Shown here one piece after another: positions 13,948-22,985 of a stretch of 37,470 nt of DNA. Under the pieces are notes generated by a model. It was not told the origin of the DNA and made no database searches. It was given only the letters and a program-made list of their open reading frames with translations. This DNA is from Candidatus Omnitrophota bacterium (GTDB taxonomy: Bacteria > Omnitrophota > Gorgyraeia > Zapsychrales > JANLHA01). A program made the position numbers and the translations under genes. The stretch spans positions 1 through 37,470 of the forward strand of contig JAGOJP010000008.1 in assembly GCA_017995055.1 (NCBI GenBank). The letters are read 5' to 3'. Numbering within the stretch: the stretch's first letter is position 1; the number at the start of each line of letters is the position of its first letter.

Positions 13948-15042
13948 ATGCCGAATATAATCAGTTCGATCATTAATAATAAAACTTATTTTTACCCTCA
14001 CACGCATCGTATCGGTTATTTAGGGTGGGTTGGACATAATAATTTGGGGGATGAGGCGTTGTTTATCGCCTTCCAAAAATTATTCCAACGGGCGCTGGTT
14101 TTGCCATATAAATTAAATGATAAATTCAAGAAGTTCGAAAAGGTGTGCCCCATCCCGTTATTTAAGTCGGTTTGCCTTGGAGGGGGGACACTTATTAATT
14201 TCAATGAGTTGGCCCCTGAGTTTGAGTATATCCAGAAGAAATATGCCAGGACTTTTGTGTTTGGGACCGGAGTCAGAAATCCTTGTTTTTGGGCCACGCG
14301 GGGAAAACATAAAGACTCTATTCAGGATTGGGTTAGGATTTTAAAACGATGCGAATTTGTCGGCGTCCGAGGGCCCTTGTCGTGTGAAATCCTGAAAGGG
14401 CACGGCTTGGATAACGTGAAAATCATCGGCGATTTGGCGCTTTCGTTAGCCCCCAGTAGCGTGAAGCCAAAGAGCATGAATAAACGCGTGGGGATGAATA
14501 TCGGAATGAGTGGCGGCCATGTCTGGGGCAGCGAGGAGGAAGTCTTGGAGAAAGTGATCGGCCTGGGCAACGCGTTGCTTGATAACGGCTGGGACATAAC
14601 TTTTCTCCCCGTTTTGGATCGGGATGTCCCTTATATAAGACGGGCTGTTGAAAGATTGAAGAAAAGAGTCAATATCATGCAGGATTTTTTATCATTGGAG
14701 AAGACTATGCATTTTTTGGCGTCCTGCGATCTATTCATTGGTGAAAAGTTGCATTCGGTGATCCTGGCGATGGCAACTTATACGCCGGCCATCATGCTTG
14801 AATACCGACCCAAGTGCCTGGATTTTATGCTATCAATGGACATGCAGGAGTTTAATGTCAGAACCGATGAAATGCAAATAAGCTGGATCTTAGAGAAAGT
14901 TCGCAGGTTATATTCTAATACGGCGTTTTATCAGAACAAGATAGCCGAGAAAATAATTCATTATACGTCTATACAACGCACTGCAGCGGAAACATTGATG
15001 GCGTCAAAATTTAGCCGAGTAGCAGAATATGCGAATCTCTAA
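13948..15042 (+). CDS. Polysaccharide pyruvyl transferase family protein
   Basis: This 364-residue protein shows the PS_pyruv_trans pattern: GYLGWVGHNNLGDEAL near residue 24-39, GGGTLIN (about 75), FGTGVRN (about 105), VRGPLSCEIL, GDLALSL, and near the end GEKLHSVILAMA. It transfers pyruvate from phosphoenolpyruvate to a sugar hydroxyl, giving acidic ketal groups on EPS; some members are instead glycosyltransferase-like or CsaB-type. A clear ribosome-binding site is missing, suggesting coupling to the gene 3 bp upstream. Its last 14 bases overlap the next gene. The acceptor sugar is unknown. Confidence 0.87.
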   Translation: MPNIISSIINNKTYFYPHTHRIGYLGWVGHNNLGDEALFIAFQKLFQRALVLPYKLNDKFKKFEKVCPIPLFKSVCLGGGTLINFNELAPEFEYIQKKYARTFVFGTGVRNPCFWATRGKHKDSIQDWVRILKRCEFVGVRGPLSCEILKGHGLDNVKIIGDLALSLAPSSVKPKSMNKRVGMNIGMSGGHVWGSEEEVLEKVIGLGNALLDNGWDITFLPVLDRDVPYIRRAVERLKKRVNIMQDFLSLEKTMHFLASCDLFIGEKLHSVILAMATYTPAIMLEYRPKCLDFMLSMDMQEFNVRTDEMQISWILEKVRRLYSNTAFYQNKIAEKIIHYTSIQRTAAETLMASKFSRVAEYANL

Positions 15043-16255
15043 ACCTAAAATAATCCGCCAGCAACAAGAGATCATATATTCCGTTGATGTGGCAACCGGA
15101 AACGGGCAGCAGAAATTGTGGTATAGCCTCAGTGATCAATTCGCGGGTTTGTTGACGGATTCCTCTGACGCGCCCTTGGCGGCGCTCTTGATTCCGGCCA
15201 TGGCCCAGGGTGAAGATATTTATGTGGACGGCCCGGTTTCTCCCAGGCTTATGCATAATCTTTCCGGACCGTATCAACGCTTGTTGAGGCACATTATCCC
15301 TTGGTTGAAGCCCATCCGGATTTATTCAGATGTGACGCCGGGGGAAAGGCCCCGGGTAACGGGTGTTGCGACAGGATTTTCAGCCGGAATAGATTCTTTT
15401 TGCACCTTGGCGGATTACTATTATTCTCAAGTCCCCCGACACTTGAAGATCACGCATCTTCTTTATCATAACGTGGGTTCTCATGGGCGGGGAGAGAAAG
15501 GGGATCAATTATTTCAAAAACGTTTTTCGGCTTTGGAGCCGGTCGTGGCCCGGTTGGGGTTGCCGTTTATCAAGATTAATTCCAATATGGATTCATTTTA
15601 TAATGATCGGATTGGTTTTCATAAAACCCACACGTTGCGCAACGTTTCCGCGGCCTTGCTGCTTCAGGGAGGGATTGGCCGGTATATCTATTCATCTTCA
15701 TATGCTTTTACGGATATATTTGTCGGGGAAACCTATGGTATGGCCTTCAGTGAGCCGGTCGCGTTGCCGTTTTTATCAACAGAAACGTTTGAGGCTGTAT
15801 CTGCGGGCGGTGAATACACGCGCGTTGAAAAGACACTCCGCGTGTCGGATATCCCGGACTCGTATAATACGCTTGATGTTTGTGTGAGCGGGGAGAACGC
15901 GGGGAATTGTTCCGTGTGCTGGAAATGCCTGCGGACGCTTTTAACCCTGGATATCGCCGGCCGCATGGCCCGGTATTCAGCGTCGTTTGACCTTGACGCT
16001 TATCGGCGTAAGAAAGAGGCTTACATAACGGAGGTACTGAGAAGCCGAGACCCGTTTTTAAAAGAAATCGTGCGATTCGCGGCTGTCTGTGGGTATTCAT
16101 TCCCGGTCTTGCCATACGTTTTAGGACGGATACTGTGTTGCTGGGATAGGATGAAATATATAATAAAAATTCCTCTGCGCGCGATCCGAGCATTGTTTCG
16201 CCGGCTCCTTGTGATCTTGAGAAGAAAGGATCCCTGTTCGTGCCCACCGCATTGA
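15029..16255 (+). CDS. QueC-like PP-loop ATP-pyrophosphatase of unknown function
   Basis: The 408-residue protein contains a modified PP-loop, GFSAGIDSF (117-124; canonical SGGxDS), which binds ATP in adenylating N-type ATP pyrophosphatases. Four cysteines at 285, 294, 297 and 300 (C-x8-C-x2-C-x2-C, seen as NCSVCWKC) have the same spacing as the structural zinc site of QueC, the 7-cyano-7-deazaguanine synthase. An extra N-terminal domain of about 110 residues and a basic hydrophobic C-terminus are not QueC-like. No queuosine pathway genes are nearby. It overlaps both neighbours (14 and 16 bp) inside the EPS operon, so it probably activates a carboxylate or carbonyl group on a precursor or the polymer. 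That role is inference. Confidence 0.65.
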   Translation: MRISKPKIIRQQQEIIYSVDVATGNGQQKLWYSLSDQFAGLLTDSSDAPLAALLIPAMAQGEDIYVDGPVSPRLMHNLSGPYQRLLRHIIPWLKPIRIYSDVTPGERPRVTGVATGFSAGIDSFCTLADYYYSQVPRHLKITHLLYHNVGSHGRGEKGDQLFQKRFSALEPVVARLGLPFIKINSNMDSFYNDRIGFHKTHTLRNVSAALLLQGGIGRYIYSSSYAFTDIFVGETYGMAFSEPVALPFLSTETFEAVSAGGEYTRVEKTLRVSDIPDSYNTLDVCVSGENAGNCSVCWKCLRTLLTLDIAGRMARYSASFDLDAYRRKKEAYITEVLRSRDPFLKEIVRFAAVCGYSFPVLPYVLGRILCCWDRMKYIIKIPLRAIRALFRRLLVILRRKDPCSCPPH

Positions 16256-17064
16256 CAATTATGACTCCCGTCTTGAACGGGGAACGGTTTGTGGAGCGAT
16301 GCCTCCTCAATGTCCGGGATCAGAATTGCGCCAGCCTGGAGCACCTTGTGATTGATGACGGTTCGACCGACCGGACGTTGGAGATTGTCCGGGATTGGCA
16401 GGCACGCTTGCCGTACATGCGGCTTGTGTCGGAAGTGCGTGCGGGTCTTTCCTCGGGGCTGAACAGGGGGATCAGGGAGGCGTGTGGAAGGATTCTCGGC
16501 ATCTTGAATGTGGATGATTTTTATGAGCCCGGCGTGCTGAACGATATCCTGGCGGTATTCCGAAATCTCCCGGAACCGTCTTTAGCGGTTGGGAACTGCC
16601 GTGTTTTAGATGAGGCTGATAGGGAAATATATATTAATATACCTAAAAAGTTGCATTATTATGAACTGTTGGCAGGAGAAGCACATCCGGTGAACCCTTC
16701 AGCCTATTTTTACCATAAATCCCTGCATGATCTTATCGGGTTATATGATGAGAACGAGAAGAACGCGATGGACCTGGATTTCATGATCAGGGCGGTAAGG
16801 GGTGGTTCCGTGAAATATGTCAATAAGATATGGGGGAATTACCGGCTTTATCCAGAGTCGTTAACCGGGCGGGCCATTGCCTCCGGGCTTATTAAAGAGA
16901 ATAACTGGCGAATTATTGGCCGCTATTTAGATAAAGAAAATTTCTTTGTAAGAGTATATATACAAACGCTGAAATACCGCCGAGAATGGATTTATAAATT
17001 ACGTTTGCTGGGCAGCCCGTATAAACATAAGCTTATAAAGTTGTTGAAAAGAAGGACGGTATGA
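16240..17064 (+). CDS. Family 2 glycosyltransferase
   Basis: This 274-residue GT-A enzyme has the GT2 nucleotide-sugar site: IMTPVLNGERFV (8-19), VIDDGSTDRT (about 38-47), and the DxD-like metal motif in ILNVDDFYEP (about 88). GTG 16240 is chosen as start; AAAGGA (16225-16230) is 9 bp upstream and the N-terminal strand PTALTIMTPV is complete. The last part, DLDFMIRA followed by KYVNKIWGNYRLY, is typical of acceptor-binding regions. No transmembrane segments; a cytoplasmic enzyme adding one sugar to the lipid-linked unit. Its stop overlaps the flippase ATG as ATGA. Confidence 0.88.
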   Translation: MPTALTIMTPVLNGERFVERCLLNVRDQNCASLEHLVIDDGSTDRTLEIVRDWQARLPYMRLVSEVRAGLSSGLNRGIREACGRILGILNVDDFYEPGVLNDILAVFRNLPEPSLAVGNCRVLDEADREIYINIPKKLHYYELLAGEAHPVNPSAYFYHKSLHDLIGLYDENEKNAMDLDFMIRAVRGGSVKYVNKIWGNYRLYPESLTGRAIASGLIKENNWRIIGRYLDKENFFVRVYIQTLKYRREWIYKLRLLGSPYKHKLIKLLKRRTV

Positions 17065-18629
17065 TCAATAAAAGCGGACATTCTAAAGGCACGTTATTGG
17101 CGATCGGGTCTGTTTTGCGCGCGGTGAATTTATTCTCGACCTGCCTTGTCGCCTTAGTCATGACTCCTTTTTTGATAAAGTCGTTAGGGGACAGGATATA
17201 TGGGATGTGGATGCTGGTGAGCTCGCTTTTCGGATTTTATGACCTGTTGGATCTGGGGATGGGGAAGGCCGTCAACCGGTTCCTGGCCAGAGAAATCGGC
17301 TTGAAAGATGAGAGGGCATGCAATCAGGTTTTTAATACCGCCCTTTTCACCTTTGCGATTATAGGGCTGGTTTCGCTTCTCATTACAATCGTCTTCTCTT
17401 TTATGGCGAGGTCTTTTATCTCTGATCCGGCAGAAATTGTGATTTTCCGCAAATTTATTATTCTGTCGGGTTTAAGCATCGCGCTTTTTTTTGTCATGCG
17501 CGCGTTCAGCGGTGTCTTGGAATCCCATCTCCGCTATGATGTGAATGTTTCCGTAGATTTTCTTAATCTGTTGCTGCGGACCACGCTCATCGTTGTTTTC
17601 CTGAAAAAAGGATATGGCCTGGTAGCCATTGGTGTGATTATGTTGCTGGTCAATGTTCTTTGCCACATGATCATGATCATTCGGACAAAAAGGGTGGCGG
17701 GCTATTTAAAATTTTCTTTAAAATTTCTTGATCCAAAACAGCTGAAAAAGTTTTTTGGATACAGCATGTATTCTTTTTTAAGCCAGATTTCCCACCGGAT
17801 CAGCCACGATATTGATAATTTCGTTATTGCCGGGTTTTTGGGGATCGGGTTGGTCACGGTCTATTCGATCGCCGCGAGGTTGGTGAAATATTTTTCGCAG
17901 CTCTTATTCGCCACGATGGGGCTGATGACCCCGATTTTTAGCCAGTATGAAGCGGTTGGGAATTATGATGCTATCAGGGAGAAATTTGAATTTATCTCTA
18001 AAATCTGCTGGTGCGCGTCCCTGATTATCGGAGGCAATATCCTCCTGCTTGGAAAAGTTTTTATATTAAGATGGGTGGGGCCGGAGTACGGCGCGGCGTA
18101 CGCGCTTTTGGTTATTTTAGTTTCATCAACCATGCTGTCCTCAACGAATATCCCGGGGATGAACTTGGCGTTTGGCATATCCAGGCATCGTTTCCCGACG
18201 ATTTTAAGCCTTTGCGGGGCCCTGACCAATTTAATATTAAGCATCATCTTTGTTAAGCGGGGGATGGGATTGGAGGGGGTTGCCTGGGGAACCGCGATCC
18301 CGGCCGTCATCAGCGGGCTTTTTATATTGCCCGTTTATATCTGCCAGATTATTCAAATGGATACCAGAAAATATTATCTAAAAATCGCCTTGCCGGTTTT
18401 GTCGCTGACAACCATCTTCTTCGGGGGTGCCTGGCTGGCGGAAAGGAATATTCTGGCTCCGGGGTATGGGTGCGTGCTGATCTGCGGCTTACTGAACACG
18501 CTAATTTACGGTTTGCTGGCATACTATTTGATATTTAATAATAGAGAACGGAAATACCTTCATGCGTTAGTGCCGTCTCAACGGATGAGGGAATTTTTGA
18601 ATAACAGGATGGAGAGGGTTGGTTATTAA
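17061..18629 (+). CDS. Wzx-type polysaccharide flippase
   Basis: This 522-residue integral membrane protein has about 12-14 hydrophobic helices and the oligosaccharide-flippase (MATE/MOP) layout. The first helix is followed by MTPFLIKSLGDRIYGMWML, a frequent Wzx N-terminal feature, and then GFYDLLDLGMGKAVNRFLAR. It would move the undecaprenyl-linked repeat unit to the outer leaflet of the inner membrane. ATGA overlap with the upstream glycosyltransferase gene indicates translational coupling. Length and layout are normal. Confidence 0.9.
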   Translation: MINKSGHSKGTLLAIGSVLRAVNLFSTCLVALVMTPFLIKSLGDRIYGMWMLVSSLFGFYDLLDLGMGKAVNRFLAREIGLKDERACNQVFNTALFTFAIIGLVSLLITIVFSFMARSFISDPAEIVIFRKFIILSGLSIALFFVMRAFSGVLESHLRYDVNVSVDFLNLLLRTTLIVVFLKKGYGLVAIGVIMLLVNVLCHMIMIIRTKRVAGYLKFSLKFLDPKQLKKFFGYSMYSFLSQISHRISHDIDNFVIAGFLGIGLVTVYSIAARLVKYFSQLLFATMGLMTPIFSQYEAVGNYDAIREKFEFISKICWCASLIIGGNILLLGKVFILRWVGPEYGAAYALLVILVSSTMLSSTNIPGMNLAFGISRHRFPTILSLCGALTNLILSIIFVKRGMGLEGVAWGTAIPAVISGLFILPVYICQIIQMDTRKYYLKIALPVLSLTTIFFGGAWLAERNILAPGYGCVLICGLLNTLIYGLLAYYLIFNNRERKYLHALVPSQRMREFLNNRMERVGY

Positions 18630-18630
18630 T

Positions 18631-19575
18631 ATGCCCAAAGTCAGTGTTATTATCCCTGCTTATAACAGCGCCCTTTATCTGGGAGAAGCGATAGACTCTG
18701 TCCTGAACCAGACGTTTCAGGATTTTGAAATTATCATTATTGATGACGGCTCAACCGATGGCACAAAAGCTCTCGTTGAGAAGTATTTAAACTATCCTCA
18801 ACCCAAAGTCCGCTATTATTACCAGGAAAACAACGGGCCTGTGGCAAGCCGGAATCTGGGGATTAAAGTGGCTAAAGGAGAATATCTTGCGTTTTTAGAC
18901 TCAGATGACTGTTATTTACCGCGTTTCCTTGAGGAGTGTATTGTATGCCTGGAAGAGGAGAATCTTGATGTGGTTATCCCTAAGTGTTTCCTGAAAAGGT
19001 TCATTGACCGGGACGACAATAACCAAATCGAGACAATTCGAAGAGAAGACTTTCCGAAAGATTTTATTGAGCTTTATAAACTGCTTTATGAAAAGCATGC
19101 GGGGAGTCAAGTAATGGTGGTTATAAGAAAATGTTTTGAATTAGTTGGGTTATATGATGAAGAGAGTTATGTGGAAGATTGGGACATCTGGATACGGTTT
19201 GCGCAGCATCACTTAAGACTAGGCCAGACAAAAACCGAACAGCCATTATGGATTTACCGTATCAGGGAGGGGAGTCGCTGGAACAGCTCTGCCAATGAGG
19301 CTAAAAAGCTGCTCGGGCAGTATCAGGTTTTAAAAAAACACCAAAAGGCTGCTTTTGTTGTCGATCCGTCGTTTAAAAAGGTTTACGCCGGTTCGCTCGG
19401 GGCCATCGGCAAAGGGCTGATGTGCCAGAATTCTTATCGCTTGCTGGGCTGCCGCCTGATGCTCAAGAGCCTATATTATGATTTTAATATCCGACGGATT
19501 GGGGGCCTTTTTTCTAAAATGTGCAATCAGATCATTGCCGGAATAATATCAAGAAAAAAGTTGAAGGATAAATAA
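18631..19575 (+). CDS. Family 2 glycosyltransferase
   Basis: About 314 residues. GT2 signature: VSVIIPAYNSALYLGEAI at the N-terminus, IIIDDGSTDGT (about 35), NNGPVASRNLG, then the metal motif FLDSDDCYLP (about 91). GGAGAGGG (18611-18618) lies 12 bp before ATG 18631, which directly follows the flippase stop; the in-frame TTG 18619 would sit against the site. The segment EDWDIWIRFA is the common ED-like acceptor motif. A soluble enzyme; sugar specificity cannot be read from the sequence. Confidence 0.9.
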   Translation: MPKVSVIIPAYNSALYLGEAIDSVLNQTFQDFEIIIIDDGSTDGTKALVEKYLNYPQPKVRYYYQENNGPVASRNLGIKVAKGEYLAFLDSDDCYLPRFLEECIVCLEEENLDVVIPKCFLKRFIDRDDNNQIETIRREDFPKDFIELYKLLYEKHAGSQVMVVIRKCFELVGLYDEESYVEDWDIWIRFAQHHLRLGQTKTEQPLWIYRIREGSRWNSSANEAKKLLGQYQVLKKHQKAAFVVDPSFKKVYAGSLGAIGKGLMCQNSYRLLGCRLMLKSLYYDFNIRRIGGLFSKMCNQIIAGIISRKKLKDK

Positions 19576-19578
19576 AGA

Positions 19579-20745
19579 ATGAAGATTTTATTCATATCAG
19601 AAATGCTGCCTTATTTTCCTTGTTTTGACGGCTTTCGTTTGATCCCGTACAGTTTAATCAAGGAGTTGTCTAAAAAGCATGAGATTCATCTTTTGGCTTT
19701 TTACGCGGATAAAAAAGACCGGGAGCGGACAGATTCCATTTCCAGATACTGTAAGTCTTTGGATATGGTGTATTATCAATATCCGACATCATTCCTGGAG
19801 GTTGCCCGCAATGTGTTTTCCCGGTATTCCAGTAGCCCGGAAATGTCCGACAGGATAGAGCAATCGTTTAAAAAAGAGAATTTTGATCTAATTCATGTGG
19901 AAGGCGCCCATATGGGGCAGTATGTCATGGGGATCAAAGATATCCCCAAAATCGTTTGCCCGCATGATTCCCCGTCAGCCAACGCCTGGCAACAATTCAA
20001 AAGCAATAAAGCGTTAAAGAAAAAGTTGAAATATCTGATCGAGATCGGGAAGAGGCGTTATATTGAAAAGCGTATTTACGCCCAGTTTAACCATTGCGTA
20101 GTCGTCAGTGAAAAGGATAAGGAAGCGATCCAAAGGCACGCGCCAGGTCTCGAAGTCACGGTGATGACTAATGGCGTTGACCTGGATTATTACGGCTATC
20201 GCCCTTATGGGGGACCAGAAAACAATATCATATTTACCGGCACCATGTCCTACGCGCCGAATGTTGACGCCGCGTTGTTTTTTTATCATGAAATATTCCC
20301 GATGGTCAGGGAACGTATCCCTAACGTCAAGTTATATATTGTCGGAGCCAGTCCTGGCGCTGAAATTCTGAATCTTAAAGAGGATCCGGCTGTCGTTGTC
20401 ACCGGAAGAGTCGATGATATCCGGGATTATATTTATCAATCCGCAATTTACGTCTGCCCCATGCGATACGGCACGGGTATTAAGAATAAGGTTTTGGAAG
20501 CCATGGCGATGGGGGTGCCGGTCGTGGCCACGCCGGCCAGTATTGCCGGAATCCCGGCGGTTGATGGGGAACATATTTCCCTGACGGGAACCCCGGATGC
20601 TTTTGCTCGGGAAACCATCCGATTATTGGAAGACAAAATGAAACGAGCCCGTATGACAGGAAATGCCCGTAAACTGGTTGAGGCGCATTTTAACTGGGCT
20701 GACCGGGCCAAAATGATAGAAGATATATATCGGAGGATAACATAG
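19579..20745 (+). CDS. Family 4 glycosyltransferase, EpsH-system-associated type
   Basis: This 388-residue GT-B enzyme starts MKILFISEMLPYFPCFDGFR, the usual opening of sugar transferases linked to exosortase/EpsH loci. The donor half contains VTGRVDDIRDYIY, MRYGTGIKNKVLEAMAMG (with the Glu of the E-x7-E type site) and VVATPASIAGI. It is one of three paralogues in the window (with 27697 and 32340) and the most divergent: YGTGIKN replaces IGSGTRL. Ribosome-binding site AAGGA upstream of ATG 19579; 3-bp gaps on both sides. Confidence 0.9.
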   Translation: MKILFISEMLPYFPCFDGFRLIPYSLIKELSKKHEIHLLAFYADKKDRERTDSISRYCKSLDMVYYQYPTSFLEVARNVFSRYSSSPEMSDRIEQSFKKENFDLIHVEGAHMGQYVMGIKDIPKIVCPHDSPSANAWQQFKSNKALKKKLKYLIEIGKRRYIEKRIYAQFNHCVVVSEKDKEAIQRHAPGLEVTVMTNGVDLDYYGYRPYGGPENNIIFTGTMSYAPNVDAALFFYHEIFPMVRERIPNVKLYIVGASPGAEILNLKEDPAVVVTGRVDDIRDYIYQSAIYVCPMRYGTGIKNKVLEAMAMGVPVVATPASIAGIPAVDGEHISLTGTPDAFARETIRLLEDKMKRARMTGNARKLVEAHFNWADRAKMIEDIYRRIT

Positions 20746-20748
20746 TTT

Positions 20749-21663
20749 ATGGATAGACATCCCCTCGTATCGGTCATAATCCCAACCCGGAACAGGCCGG
20801 AGGACATCGAAGACTGCCTGCGATGCCTTTATCAGCAGACCTATCCGGATTTTGAAGTGATTGTCGTTGACGCTTCCCCCGATGAAAAAACAAAGGACAT
20901 TGTTCAGAAGAAGTTCCCCAAGGTGCATTATGAATATTTCCCCAATGGAGAGAACCAGCGCCCTAAAGCCAAAAATATCGGGATAAAAATTGCTAAAGGA
21001 GATATCTTGGCGTTTATAGATGATGACAGCTTGGTGCAAAAAGGATGGCTGGAGGCGTGCGTGAACAGTTATTCGTCTCCCGAAACCGGAGGGGTAGGTG
21101 GATTTATTATTGAGAAGAAGGAAGAAAATATCAAACCGAAGGAAAAGGATTATGTGGCAAGGGTCACTTTTAACGGGACGAGGATCGGCAGTTTTAATTT
21201 TGACAAAGGGGAGACGATTGCGGTCGAGCATCTGCGGGGATGCAACATGTCCTTTCGGCGGGAAGCGGTGGATAAAATATCGGGCTTTGACATCAATTAT
21301 ATTGGTTCGAATGTCCTGGAAGAGACCGATTTTTGTGTTCGTATCAGGAAAGCGGGATATAAAATTTTATACAATCCCCAGATGCGGGTCATTCACACGG
21401 CAGGGGCGCGTTATCTGGTCCAGCGGACTGTCTTTGATTATAAGCGGCAGTATTATATTACCAGGAACGCAACCTATTTTATGTTGAAGAATTATAATAT
21501 CTTTCGTGCTTTTGCTTATATAATGACGAATAACACGAGTATCCCCGCGTTTGTGCGAAACCCGGATTGGCGGAAGTTTAATTGTATATTTGTGGGAATA
21601 GGAGGGAAAATTGCGGGTGTGTGGGTGTGGGTAAAATTGGGGATTTTTAGAACTCTGAAATGA
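20749..21663 (+). CDS. Family 2 glycosyltransferase
   Basis: This 304-residue GT2 enzyme begins LVSVIIPTRNRPEDIEDCL, followed by VIVVDASPDEKT and the metal motif AFIDDDSLVQKGW (about 89). An acceptor-side pattern, LRGCNMSFRREAV and EETDFCVRIRKAG, is typical of rhamnosyl/galactosyl-type GT2 enzymes. C-terminal hydrophobicity is mild. It closes a tightly packed run of genes (7882-21663) that has only short gaps apart from 12403-12579; a 161-bp non-coding gap follows. Confidence 0.9.
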   Translation: MDRHPLVSVIIPTRNRPEDIEDCLRCLYQQTYPDFEVIVVDASPDEKTKDIVQKKFPKVHYEYFPNGENQRPKAKNIGIKIAKGDILAFIDDDSLVQKGWLEACVNSYSSPETGGVGGFIIEKKEENIKPKEKDYVARVTFNGTRIGSFNFDKGETIAVEHLRGCNMSFRREAVDKISGFDINYIGSNVLEETDFCVRIRKAGYKILYNPQMRVIHTAGARYLVQRTVFDYKRQYYITRNATYFMLKNYNIFRAFAYIMTNNTSIPAFVRNPDWRKFNCIFVGIGGKIAGVWVWVKLGIFRTLK

Positions 21664-21702
21664 ACGGAGATATGTTGCGTAAGGTCCGAGCCACAGGTAT
21701 AG

Positions 21703-21780
21703 ATGTTGACACTAGAAGAAGTCCGGAAACAGGAACGCAAGCATTTTCTGGATGAGTTACGACGGGAAGGAGCTTTTTGA
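21703..21780 (+). CDS. Possible 25-residue peptide or gene remnant
   Basis: An ATG (21703) opens a short frame, MLTLEEVRKQERKHF and so on, ending TGA at 21780. The peptide is highly charged and helical. A stop lies directly upstream in frame and no good ribosome-binding site is seen. It lies in the only non-coding gap between glycosyltransferase genes, so it could be the stump of a deleted gene. Weakly supported. Confidence 0.25.
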   Translation: MLTLEEVRKQERKHFLDELRREGAF

Positions 21781-21824
21781 TTTTTTTAATATAGACACTA
21801 TTTTAAAAGAATTAAAGGAGAAAA

Positions 21825-22982
21825 ATGATTCATTTGCTCACGATCGGATTGGATTATCTAATGCTTCAAGGCAGTAAAGTGAGGGGCGACGTGCGTCTGC
21901 GGCAATTTGACTACGCCCAATCGTTGGCGTCCCTGGACTCCATTGTTTATTCCCCCCGGGAACTTAACTTGCCAAACAGTCAATGGGCAGAGAATTTTCG
22001 GCTTTACCCGACCCAGTCCCGGGGTAAGGCGGCTTTTATGTATGACGCCTATAAGATTGGCGTAAAAATATGCCGGGAAAAACAAATTGATGCCATAAGT
22101 GCGGAAGACCCTTTTATAACAGGGTTAGTCGGCTATCTCTTGAAGCGGAAGTATAGAATTCCGCTAAACGTGCAGGCGCATATAGATTTCGTCGATAACC
22201 AATATTGGATGAGCCTGCGGCCGCTGAATCGGTTTTTTAACGCCCTGGGGAAGTTCATCTGTAAAAGGGCGGACACGATACGGGTTGTGGCCAGCGAGAC
22301 CAAAGAAAGCCTGGAGAAGTGCGGTATTGCGCCGGATAAGATATCGCTCATTTCCGTGCATTCTGACTTGAGTCATTTCCAGTCGCTGGACGGGTCGGAA
22401 ATCCGGGCAAAGTATAAGAAGGAAGGGTTTGAACAGATATTATTGTTTGTGGGGAGGCTGGTGCGGCAAAAAGACATCCCGAACTTATTCAGCGCTTTTA
22501 AGTATATCCTGCAAGAAAAGCCGAAGACGGTTTTATTGTTAGCCGGGGAAGGACCTTTAAAGACGGACTTGGGTCTCTTGTCGGAAAAAGAGGGCATCGC
22601 GAAAAACGTGCGGTTTGTCGGCTCGGTTGATCATGCGGAAATCCAGAAATATTATTCCGCTTGTGATATCTTCGTTTTGCCGTCGATTTTTGAAGGCAGG
22701 GCCACGGTCATAGTGGAGGCGATCCTCTCCAAGAAGCCGATCGTTTCCACCGATGTCTCGGGTTTAAGGGAATGGCTGGTAAACGGGGAAACAGGGTTCG
22801 TTGTCCCCAGAAGAAATCCGAAGGCTTTGGCTGACAAGGTGGTTTTTTTATTGAATAACCCTGAGAAAATCGTTTCCTTTGGGAACAAGGGATATGAGGT
22901 CGCGCAGAAGAATTTGAAAGTCATCGGGGATATCCGTTCCATGATCACGCTTTGGGAAAAGACAGCCGCTTCCGGAAGGTAA
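21825..22982 (+). CDS. Family 4 glycosyltransferase
   Basis: This 385-residue GT-B protein has its donor-binding half well conserved: ILLFVGRLVRQKDIPNL, LLLAGEGPLK, VRFVGSVDHAEIQKYY, and the retaining GT4 motif EGRATVIVEAILS (E-x7-E), followed by VSTDVSGLREWL and NGETGFVV. The N-terminal half is divergent. AAAGGAG just before ATG 21825 is a strong start. It begins a new run of genes after the 161-bp gap. Cytoplasmic; sugar unknown. Confidence 0.9.
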   Translation: MIHLLTIGLDYLMLQGSKVRGDVRLRQFDYAQSLASLDSIVYSPRELNLPNSQWAENFRLYPTQSRGKAAFMYDAYKIGVKICREKQIDAISAEDPFITGLVGYLLKRKYRIPLNVQAHIDFVDNQYWMSLRPLNRFFNALGKFICKRADTIRVVASETKESLEKCGIAPDKISLISVHSDLSHFQSLDGSEIRAKYKKEGFEQILLFVGRLVRQKDIPNLFSAFKYILQEKPKTVLLLAGEGPLKTDLGLLSEKEGIAKNVRFVGSVDHAEIQKYYSACDIFVLPSIFEGRATVIVEAILSKKPIVSTDVSGLREWLVNGETGFVVPRRNPKALADKVVFLLNNPEKIVSFGNKGYEVAQKNLKVIGDIRSMITLWEKTAASGR

Positions 22983-22985
22983 TAA

